Shown here piece after piece: positions 1 to 9,400 of a stretch of 64,000 bases of DNA (its first letter is position 1; every line of letters starts with the position of its first letter). A program made the translations under genes and the position numbers. The stretch is from NCBI GenBank assembly GCA_026018925.1, contig JAKSZU010000216.1, positions 1 to 64,000 of the forward strand, in the 5' to 3' direction. Source of the stretch: Tupaia tana. Its lineage: Eukaryota; Chordata; Mammalia; Scandentia; Tupaiidae. Below the pieces are notes generated by a model that worked only from the letters and a program-made list of their open reading frames with translations, did no database searches and had not been told where the DNA came from.

Positions 1-30
1 AGCTAGTGTGGTAGGGAGCCCCTCTGGCCT

Positions 31-87
31 TCTATCCCTGTCTCTGTGTCTCTGAGGTCTCTGTCTCTCTCTGCTCCTGTCTCCTCA
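31..87 (+). other. C/T-rich tract of degenerate TCTCTG units (in every monomer)
   Basis: Almost every base from 31 to 87 is C or T, broken by single Gs, in a run of TGTCTC, TCTCTG and GTCTCTC units. It resembles a decayed hexanucleotide microsatellite captured in the monomer. The tract recurs in all copies, so the array carries a purine/pyrimidine-asymmetric segment about every 313 bp. Common variants are GAGTTCTCTG for GAGGTCTCTG, and CTGCCTCTC or CTGTATCTC for CTGTCTCTC. These are useful markers of monomer type. Triplex or polypyrimidine-protein binding is possible but only inferred. Confidence 0.75.
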
Positions 88-123
88 TTTTTTTTGGTAA
101 TTTTTCCTTTTTACGATTTTTTT
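88..123 (+). other. T-rich tract with length-variable T runs (in every monomer)
   Basis: Two T runs flank GGTAATTTTTCCTTTTTACGA. The first run varies from about 5 to 13 Ts between monomers (long forms near 34,480 and 47,308; interrupted CATGTTTTTTT forms in many). The second varies less. This tract holds most of the monomer length variation. A subset of monomers lacks the ACG triplet and reads CTTTTTGATTTT, for example near 2,610, 12,305, 13,866, 15,427, 19,170, 21,990 and 38,880. Variation in T-run length looks like replication slippage. Shared runs in neighbouring blocks reflect block duplication. Confidence 0.8.
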
Positions 124-199
124 AAAGGTAGAATTTCTCTGTGGCTCTCAGCTCCATCTTTTGTTTTGTTAATAAGCCCTTCTGCTCCTTTCTCCCAGG
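123..199 (+). other. Splice-site-like donor and acceptor in each monomer
   Basis: AAAG|GTAGAA at 124-133 resembles a 5' splice site. GTTAATAAG at about 168-176, followed by the pyrimidine-rich CCCTTCTGCTCCTTTCTCCCAG and a G, resembles a branch point, polypyrimidine tract and 3' splice site ending at 198. The pair is conserved in most monomers. If the plus strand were transcribed, an acceptor in one monomer and a donor in the next would define a roughly 242-base exon repeated along the array. The match is by eye, and T-rich satellites can imitate acceptors by chance. There is no evidence of transcription here. Confidence 0.3.
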
Positions 200-215
200 C
201 AGGAGAGTTGAGCCA

Positions 216-226
216 TTCTCTGAGAA
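216..226. other. Short dyad TTCTC-T-GAGAA
   Basis: A perfect 5-base inverted repeat with a one-base centre lies in the conserved tail and recurs in most monomers. In the K subtype it is broken, reading TTCCCTGAGAA. It could be a protein-binding dyad or chance. It is not a CENP-B box, and its spacing does not fit a heat-shock element. Confidence 0.3.
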
Positions 227-313
227 GATTCCACATGGATACTTGGAACTAGATATTTCAGGGCACAGGTGAAATGAAGATTTTCTACTCATAATTCAGC
301 CTCCAGCAAGCAA

Positions 314-1877
314 AGCTAGTGTGGTAGGGAGCCCCTCTGGCCTTCTATCCCTGTCTCTGTGTCTCTGAGGTCTCTGTATCTCTCTGCTCCTGTCTCCTCA
401 TTTTTTTTGGTAATTTTTCCTTTTTACGATTTTTTTAAAGGTAGAATTTCTCTCTGGCTCTCAGATCCATCTTTTGTTTTGTTAATAAGCACTTCTGCTC
501 CTTTCTCCCAGACAGGAGAGTTGAGCCATTCTCTGAGAAGATTCCACATGGATACTGGGAAATAGATATTTCAGGGCACAGGCGAAATGAAGATTTTCTA
601 CTCATAATTCAGCCTCCAGCAAGCAAAGCTAGTGTGGTAGGGAGCCCCTCTGGCCTTCTATCCCTGTCTCTGTGTCTCTGAGGTCTCTGTCTCTCTCTGC
701 CTCTGTCTCCTCATTTTTTTTGGTAATTTTTCCTTTTTACGATTTTTTTAAAGGTAGAATTTCTCTCTGGCTCTCAGCTCCATCTTTTGTTTTGTTAATA
801 AGCCCTTCTGCTCGTTTCTCCCAGGCAGGAGAGTTGAGCCATTCTCTGAGAAGATTCCACATGGATACTGGGAACTAGATATTTCAGGGCACAGGTGAAA
901 TGAAGATTTTCTACTCATAATTCAGCCTCCAGCAAGCAAAGCTAGTGTGGTAGGGAGCCCCTCTGGCCTTCTATCCCTGTCTCTGTGTCTCTGAGGTCTC
1001 TGTCTCTCTCTGCTCCTGTCTCCTCATTTTTTTGGTAATTTTTCCTTTTTACGATTTTTTTAAAGGTAGAATTTCTCTCTGGCTCTCAGCTCCATCTTTT
1101 GTTTTGTTAATAAGCCCTTCTGCTCCTTTCTCCCAGGCAGGAGAGTTGAGCCATTCTCTGAGAAGATTCCACAGGGATACTGGGAACTAGATATTTCAGG
1201 GCACAGGCGAAATGAAGATTTTCTACTCATAATTCAGCCTCCAGCAAGCAAAGCTAGTGTGGTAGGGAGCCCCTCTGGCCTTCTATCCCTGTCTCTGTGT
1301 CTCTGAGGTCTCTGTCTCTCTCTGCTCCTGTCTACTCATTTTTTTTGGTAATTTTTCCTTTTTAGGATTTTTTTAAAGGTAGAATTTCTCTCTGGCTCTC
1401 AGCTCCATCTTTTGTTTTGTTAATAAGCACTTCTGCTCCTTTCTCCCAGGCAGGAGAGTTGAGCCATTCTCTGAGAAGTTTCCACATGGATACTGGTAAC
1501 TAGATATTTCAGGGCACAGGCGAAATGAAGACTTTCTACTGATAATTCAGCCTCCAGCAAGCAAAGCTAGTGTGGTAGGGAGCCCCTCTGGCCTTCTATC
1601 CCTGTCTCTGTGTCTCTGAGGTCTCTGTCTCTCTCTGCTCCTGTCTCCTCATTTTTTTTGGTAATTTTTCCTTTTTACGATTTTTTTAAAGGTAGAATTT
1701 CTCTCTGGCTCTCAGCTCCATCTTTTGTTTTGTTAATAAGCCCTTCTGCTCGTTTCTCCCAGGCAGGAGAGTTGAGCCATTCTCTGAGAAGATTCCACAT
1801 GGATACTGGGAACTAGATATTTCAGGGCACAGGTGAAATGAAGATTTTCTACTCATAATTCAGCCTCCAGCAAGCAA
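314..1877 (+). repeat. Monomers 2-6, consensus-like, with one a/b pair
   Basis: Five monomers close to consensus. Monomer 4 (940-1,251) carries CACAGGGA and a short T run. Monomer 5 (1,252-1,564) carries TAGGATTTT, AAGCACTTC and GGTAACTAG. These are the markers of types a and b of HOR-A, in the same order. The other monomers are generic. The pair suggests that a longer HOR-A ancestor extended into this segment before being overwritten. Confidence 0.8.
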
Positions 1878-3439
1878 AGCTAGTGTGGTAGGGAGCCCCT
1901 CTGGCCTTCTATCCCTGTCTCTGTGTCTCTGAGGTCTCTGTCTCTCTCTGCTCCTGTCTCCTCATTTTTTTGGTAATTTTTCCTTTTTACGATTTTTTTA
2001 AAGGTAGAATTTCTCTCTGGCTCTCAGCTCCATCTTTTGTTTTGTTAATAAGCCCTTCTGCTCCTTTCTCCCAGGCAGGAGAGTTGAGCCATTCTCTGAG
2101 AAGATTCCACAGGGATACTGGGAACTATATATTTCAGGGCACAGGCGAAATGAAGATTTTCTACTCATAATTCAGCCTCCAGCAAGCAAAGCTAGTGTGG
2201 TAGGGAGCCCCTCTGGCCTTCTATCCCTGTCTCTGTGTCTCTGAGGTCTCTGTCTCTCTCTGCTCCTGTCTACTCATTTTTTTTGGTAATTTTTCCTTTT
2301 TAGGATTTTTTTAAAGGTAGAATTTCTCTCTGGCTCTCAGCTCCATCTTTTGTTTTGTTAATAAGCACTTCTGCTCCTTTCTCCCAGGCAGGAGAGTTGA
2401 GCCATTCTCTGAGAAGATTCCACATGGATACTGGTAACTAGATATTTCAGGGCACAGGCGAAATGAAGACTTTCTACTCATAATTCAGCCTCCAGAAAGC
2501 AAAGCTAGTGTGGTAGGGAGCCCCTCTGGCCTTCTATCCCTGTCTCTGTGTCTCTGAGGTCTCTGTCTCTCTTTGCGCCTCTCTCCTCATTTTTTTTGGT
2601 AAATTTTACTTTTTGATTTTTTTAAAGGTAGAATTTCTCTCTGGCTCTCAGCTCCATCTTTTGTTTTGTTAATAAGCCCTTCTGCTCCTTTCTCCCATGC
2701 AGGAGAGTTGAGCCATTCTCTGAGAAGATTCCACATGGATACTGGGAACTAGATATTTCAGGGCACAGGCGAAATGAAGATTTTCTACTCATAATTCAGC
2801 CTCCAGCAAGCAAAGCTAGTGTGGTAGGGAGCCCCTCTGGCCTTCTATCCCTGTCTCTGTGTCTCTGAGGTCTCTGTCTCTCTCTGCTCCTGTCTCCTCA
2901 ATTTTTGTGGTAATTTTTCCTTTTTACTATTTTTTTAAAGGTAGAATTTCTCTCTGGCTGTCAGCTCCATCTTTTGTTTTGTTAATAAGCCCTTCTGCTC
3001 CTTTCTTCCAGGCAGGAGAGTTGAGCCATTCTCTGAGAAGATTCCACATGGATATTGGGAACTAGATATTTCAGGGCACAGGCGAAATGAAGATTTTCTA
3101 CTCATAATTCAGCCTCCAGCAAGCAAAGCTAGTGTGGTAGGGAGCCCCTCTGGCCTTCTATCCCTGTCTCTGTGTCTCTGAGGTCTCTGCCTCTCTCTGC
3201 TCCTGTCTCCTCATTTTTTTTGGTAATTTTTCCTTTTTACGATTTCTTTAAACGTAGAATTTCTCTCTGGCTGTGAGCTCCATCTTTTGTTTTGTTAATA
3301 AGCCCTTCTGCTCCTTTCTCCCAGGCAGGAGAGTTGGGCCATTCTCTGAGAAGATTCCACATGGATAATGGGAACTAGATATTTCAGGGCACAGGCGAAA
3401 TGAAGATTTTCTACTCATAATTCAGCCTCCAGCAAGCAA
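1878..3439 (+). repeat. HOR-A copy 0 (diverged 5-monomer unit)
   Basis: Five monomers in the order a-b-c-d-e, 1,562 bp. Type a has CACAGGGA; b has TAGGATTTT, AAGCACTTC and GGTAACTAG; c has TTGCGCCTCTC and CTTTTTGATTTT; d has CAATTTTTGTGG and GGATATTGGG; e has CTGCCTCTC, GGGCCATTC and GGATAATGGG. The same order occurs in three tight copies about 9.7 kb downstream. Private changes here, such as GGTAAATTTTACT in c and TACTATTTT in d, mark it as an older or separately evolving copy. Confidence 0.8.
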
Positions 3440-6400
3440 AGCTAGTGTGGTAGGGAGCCCCTCTGGCCTTCTATCCCTGTCTCTGTGTCTCTGAGGTCTC
3501 TGCCTCTCTCTGCTCCTGTCTCCACAATTTTTTTGGTAATTTTTCCTTTTTACGATTTCTTTAAAGGTAGAATTTCTCTCTGACTCTCAGCTCCATCTTT
3601 TGTTTTGTTAATAAGCCCTTCTGCTCCTTTCTCCCAGGCAGGAGAGTTGAGCCATTCTCTGAGAAGATTCCACAAGGATACTGGGAACTAGATATTTCAG
3701 GGCACAGGCGAAATGGAGATTTTCTACTCATAATTCAGCCTCCAGCAAGCAAAGCTATTGTGGTAGGGAGCCCCTCTGGCCTTCTATCCCTGTCTCTGTG
3801 TCTCTCAGGTCTCTATCTCTCTCTGCTCCTGTCTCCTCATTTATTATGGTAATTTTTCCTTTTAAGGATTTTTTTAAAGGTAGAATTTCTCTCTGGCTCT
3901 CAGCTCCATCTTTTGTTTTGTTAATAAGCCCTTCTGCTCCTGTCTCCCAGGCAGGAGAGTTGAGCCATTCTCTGAGAAGATTCCACATGGATACTGGGAA
4001 CTATATATTTCAGGGCACAGGCGAAATGAAGATTTTCTATTCATAATTCAGCCTCCAGCAAGCAAACCTAGTGTGGTAGGGAGCCCCTCTGGCCTTCTAT
4101 CCCTGTCTCTGTGTCTCTGAGGTCTCTGTCTCTCTCTGCTCCTGTCTCCTCATTTTTTTGGTACTTTTTCCTTTTTACCATTTTTTTAAAGGTAGAATTT
4201 CTCTCTGCCTCTCAGCTCCATCTTTTGTTTTGTTAATATGCCCTTCTGCTCCTTTCTCCCAGGCAGGAGAGTTGAGCCATTCTCTGAGAAGATTACACAG
4301 GGATACTGGGAACTAGATATTTCAGGGCACAGGCGAAATGGAGATTTTCTACTCATAATTCAGCCTCCAGCAAGTAAAGGTAGTGTGGTAGGGAGCCCCT
4401 CTTGCCTTCTATCCCTGTCTCTGTGTCTCTGAGGTCTCTGTCTCTCTCTGCTCCTGTCTCCTCATTTTTTTTGGTAATTTTTCCTTTTTACGATTTTTTT
4501 AAAGGTAGAATTTCTCTCTGGCTCTCAGCTCCATCTTTTATTTTTTTAATAAGCCCTTCTGCTCCTTTCTCCCAGGCAGGAGAGTTGAGACATTCTCTGA
4601 GAAGTTTCCACATGGATACTGGGAACTAGATATTTCAGGGCACAGGCGAAATGAAGATTTTCTACTCATAATTCAGCCTCCAGCAAGCAAAGCTAGTGTG
4701 GTAGGGAGCCCCTCTGGCCTTCTATCCCTGTCTGTGTGTCTCTGAGGTCTCTGTCTCTCTCTGATCCTGTCTCCTCATTTTTTTTGGTAATTTTTCCTTT
4801 TTAGGATTTCTTTAAAGGTAGAATTTCTCTCTGACTCTCAGCTCCATCTTTTGTTTTGTTAATAAGCACTTCTGCTCCTTTCTCCCAGGCAGGAGAGTTT
4901 TGCCATTCTCTGAGAAGATTCCACATGGATACTGGGAACTAGATATTTCAGAGCACAGGCGAAATGAAGATTTTCTACTCATAATTCAGCCTCCAGCAAG
5001 CAAAGCTATTGTGGTAGGGAGCCCCTCTGGCCTTCTATCACTGTCTCTGTGTCTCTGAGGTCTCTGTCTCTCTCTGCTCCTGTCTCCTCATTTTTTTTGG
5101 TAATTTTTCCTTTTTACGATTTTTTTAAAGGTAGAATTTCTCTCTGGCTATCAGCTCCTTCATTTGTTTTGTTAATAAGCCCTTCTGCTCCTTTCTCCCA
5201 GGCAAGAGAGTTGAGCCATTCTCTGAGAAGATTCCACATGGATATTGGGAACTAGATATTTCAGGGCACAGGCGAAGTGAAGATTATCTACTCATAAGTC
5301 AGCCTCCAGCAAGCAAAGCTAGTGTGATAGGGAGCCCCTCTGGCCTTCTATCCCTGTCTCTGTGTCTCTGAGGTCTCTGTCTCTCTCTGCTCCTGTCTCC
5401 TCATTTTTTTTGGTAATTTTTCCTTTTTACGATTTTTTTAAAGGTAGAATTTCTCTCTGGCTCTCAGCTCCATCTTTTGTTTTGTTAATAAGCCCTTCTG
5501 CTCCTTTCTCCCAGGCAAGAGAGTTGAGCCATTCTCTGAGAAGATTCCACATGGATATTGGGAACTAGATATTTCAGGGCACAGGCGAAGTGAAGATTTT
5601 CTACTCATAATTCAGCCTCCAGCAAGCAAAGCTAGTGTGATAGGGAGCCCCTCTGGCCTTCTATCCCTGTCTCTGTGTCTCTGAGGTCTCTGTCTCTCTC
5701 TGCTCCTGTCTCCTCATTTTTTTTGGTAATTTTTCCTTTTTACGATTTTTTTAAAGGTAGAATTTCTCTCTGGCTCTCAGCTCCATCTTTTGTTTTGTTA
5801 ATAAGCCCTTCTGCTCCTTTCTCCCAGGCAGGAGAGTTGAGCCACTCTCTGAGAATTTCCATATGGACACTGGGAACTAGATATTTCAGGGCACAGGCGA
5901 AATGAAGATTTTCTACTCATAATTCAGCCTCCATCAAGCAAAGCTAGTGTGGTAGGAAGCCCCTCTGACTTCTATCCCTGTCTCTATGTCTCTGAGATCT
6001 CTGTCTCTCTCTGCTCCTCTCTCCTCATTTTTTTTTGGTAATTTTTCCTTTTTACGATTTTTTTAACGGAAGAATTTCTCTCTGGCTCTCAGCTCCATCT
6101 TTTGTTTTGTTAATAAGCCCTTCTGCTCCTTTCTCCCAGGCAGGAGAGATGAGCCATTCTCAGAGAAGATTCCACATTGATACTGGGAACTAGTTATTTC
6201 AGGGCACAGGCGAAATGAAGATTTTCTCCTCATAATTCAGCCTCCAGCAAGCAAAGCTAGTGTGGTAGGGAGCCCCTCTGGCCTTCTATCACTGTCTCTG
6301 TGTCTCTGAGATCTCTGTCTCTCTCTGCTCCTGTCTCCTCATTTTTTTTGGTAATTTTCTTTCTTATGATTTTTTTAAAGGTAGAATTTCTCTCTGGCAC

Positions 6401-9400
6401 TCAGCTCCGTCTTTTGTTTTGTTAACAAGCCCTTCTTCTCCTTTCTCCCAGGCAGGAGCGTTGAGCCATTCCCTGAGAAGATTTCACATGGATACTGGGA
6501 ACTAGATATTTCAGGGCACAGGCGAAATGAAGATTTTCTACTCATAATTCAGCCTCCAGCAAGCAAAGCTAGTGTGGTAGGGAGCCCCTCTGGCCTTCTA
6601 TACCTGTCTCTGTGTCTCTGAGGTCTCTGTCTCTCTCTGCTCCTGTCTCCTCATTTTTTTGGTAATTTTTCCTTTTTACGATTTTTTTAAAGGTAGAATT
6701 TCTCTCTGGCTCTCAGCTCCATCTTTGTTTTGTTAATAAGCCCTTCTGCTCCTTTCTCCCAGGCAGGAGAGTTTAGCCATTCTCTGAGAAGATTCCACAT
6801 GGATACTGGGAACTAGATATTTCAGGGCACAGGTAAAATGAAGATTTTCTCCTCATAATTCAGCCTCCAGCAAGCAAACCTAGTGTGGTAAGGAGCCTCT
6901 CTGGCCTTCTATCCCTGTCTCTGTGTCTCTGAGGTTTCTGTCTCTCTCTGCTCCTGTCTCCTCATTTTTTTTGGTAATTTTTCCTTTTTACGATTTTTTT
7001 AAAGGTAGAATTTCTCTCTGGCTCTCAGCTCCATCTTATGTTTTGTTAATAAGCCCTTCTGCTCCTTTCTCCCAGGCAGGAGAGTTGAGCCATTCTCTGA
7101 GAAGATTCCACATGGATACTGGGAACTAGATATTTCAGGGCACAGGCGAAATGAAGATTTTCTACTCATAATTCAGCCTCCAGCAAGCACAGATAGTGTG
7201 GTAGGGAGCCCCTCTGGCCTTCTATCACTGTCTCTGTGTCTCTGAGGTCTCTGTCTCACTCTGCTCCTGTCTCCTCATTTTTTTTAGTAATTTTTCCTTT
7301 TTACGATTTTTTTAAATGTAGAATTTCTCTCTGGCCCTCTGCTCCATCTACTGTTTTGTTAATAAGCCCTTCTGCTCCTTTCTCCCAGGCAGGAGAGTTG
7401 AGCCATTCTCTGAGAAATTTCCACATGGATACTGGGAACTAGATATTTCAGGGCACAGGCGAAATGAAGATTTTCTACTCATAATTCAGCCTCCAGCAAG
7501 CAAAGCTAGTGTGGTAGGGAGCCCCTCTGGCCTTCTATACCTGTCTCTGTGTCTCTGAGGTCTCTGTATCTCTCTGCTCCTGTCTCCTCATTTTTTTTGG
7601 TAATTTTTCCTTTTTACGATTTTTTTAAAGGTAGAATTTCTCTCTGCCTCTCAGCTCCATCTTTTGTTTTGTGAATAAGCCCTTCTGCTCCTTTCTCCCA
7701 GGCATGAGAGTTGAGCCATTCTCTGAGAAGGTTCCACATGGATACTGGGAACTAGATATTTCAGGACACAGGCAAAATGAAGATTTTCTACTCATAATTC
7801 AGCCTCCAGCAAGCAAAGCTAGTGTGGTAGGGAGCCCCTCTGGCCTTCTATTCCTGTCTCTGTGTCTCTGAGGTCTCTGTCTCTCTCTGCTCCTGTCTCC
7901 TCATTTTTTTTGGTAATTTTACCTTTTTACGATTTTTTTAAAGGTAGAATTTCTCTCTGGCTCTCAGCTCCGTCTTTTGTTTTGTTAACAAGCCCTTCTT
8001 CTCCTTTCTCCCAGGCAGGAGCATTGAGCCATTCCCTGAGAAGATTTCACATGGATACTGGGAACTAGATATTTCAGGGCAGAGGCGAAATGAAGATTTT
8101 CTACTCATAATTCAGCCTCCAGCAAGCAAAGCTAGTGTGGTAGGGAGCCCCTCTGGCCTTCTATCCCTGTCTCTGTGTCTCTGAGGTCTCTGTCTCTCTC
8201 TGCTCCTGTCTCCTCATTGTTTTTTTGGTAATTTTTCCTTTTTACGATTTTTTAAAGGTAGAATTTCTCTCTGTCTCTCAGCTCCATCTTTTGTTTTGTT
8301 AATAAGCCCTTCTGATCCTTTCTCCCAGGCAGGAGAGTTGAGCCATTCTCTGAGAAGATTCCACATGGATACTGGGAACTAGATATTTCAGGGCACAGGC
8401 GAAATGAAGATTTTCTACTCATAATTCAGCCTCCAGCAAGCAAAGCTATTGTGGTAGGGAGCCCCTCTGGCCTTCTCTCCCTGTCTCTGTGTCTCTGAGG
8501 TCTCTGTCTCTGTCTGCTCCTGTCTCCTCATGTTTTTTTGGTAATTTTTTCTTTTTACGATTATTTTAAAGGTAGAATTTCTCTCTGGCTCTCAGCTCCA
8601 TCTTTTGTTTTGTTAATAACCTTTCTGCTCCTTTCTCCCAGGCAGGAGAGTTTTGCCATTCTCTGAGAAGTTTCCACATGGATACTGAGAACTAGATATT
8701 TCAGGGCACAGGCGAAATGAAGATTTTCTACTCATAATTCAGCGTCCAGCAAGCAAAGCTATTGTGGTAGGGAGCCCCTCTGGCCTTCTCTCCCTGTCTC
8801 TGTGTCTCTGAGGTCTCTGTCTCTCTCTGCTCCTGTCTCCTCATTTTTTTTGGTAATTTTTCCTTTTTACGATTTTTTTAAAGGTAGAATTTCTCTCTGG
8901 CTCTCAGCTCCATCTTTTGTTTTGTTAATAAGCCCTTCTGCTCCTTTCTCCCAGGCAGGAGAGTTGAGCCATTCTCTGAGAAGTTTCCACATGGATACTG
9001 GGAACTAGATATTTCAGGGCACAGGCGAAATGAAGATTTTCTACTCATAATCAGCCTCCAGCAAGCACAGCTAGTGTGGTAGGGAGCCCCTCTGGCCTTC
9101 TATCCCTGTCTCTGTGTCTCTGAGGTCTCTGTCTCACTCTGCTCCTGTCTCCTCATTTTTTTTGGTAATTTTTCCTTTTTACGATTTTTTTAAAGGTAGA
9201 ATTTCTCTCTGGCTCTCAGCTCCATCTTTTGTTTTGTTAATAAGCCCTTCTGCTCCTTTCTCCCAGGCAGGAGAGTTGAGCCATTCTCTGAGAAGATTCC
9301 ACAGGGATACTGGGAACTACATATTTCAGGGCACAGGCGAAATGGAGATTTTCTACTCATAATTCAGCCTCCAGAAAGCAAAGCTAGTGTGGTAGGGAGC

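Larger units (their letters stand above)
1..313 (+). repeat. Reference monomer (monomer 1), internal architecture
   Basis: This first monomer is collinear with the consensus without indels and serves as a ruler. Head 1-30; C/T-rich tract 31-87; T-rich tract 88-123; donor-like site near 127/128; second pyrimidine-rich stretch 134-198 ending in CAG; mixed tail 199-313 containing TGGATACT, AGATATTTCAGGGCACAGG and ATAATTCAGCCTCCAGC. It departs from the consensus at a few bases, such as CTGTGGCTC near 139 and CTTGGAACT near 242. The monomer at 16,879-17,191 is similarly close to consensus. The choice of position 1 as the boundary is arbitrary, since the array has no natural start here. Confidence 0.9.

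Noticed and set aside
15-30. CTCF-like match on the minus strand (GGCCAGAGGGGCTCC)
   Set aside because: The GC-rich core is one base short of the AGRKGGC arrangement and the upstream positions do not fit; likely chance.
216-226. Heat-shock or STAT element at TTCTCTGAGAA
   Set aside because: The TTC to GAA spacing is five bases, which fits neither the two-base nor the three-base consensus.
266-282. Possible CENP-B box on the minus strand around CATTTCGCCTGTGCCC
   Set aside because: It has the TTCG start, but the required A and CGGG positions are not met. I saw no monomer variant that restores them.
1-313. Retroviral LTR origin of the monomer
   Set aside because: The A/G-rich minus strand recalls a polypurine tract, but I saw no TG...CA termini, primer-binding site, polyadenylation signal or flanking viral genes. 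A library search would be needed to reopen it.
1-313. Monomer as a dimer of a roughly 156-bp ancestral unit
   Set aside because: The halves share only T/C-rich composition, with no ordered run of matching mixed sequence.
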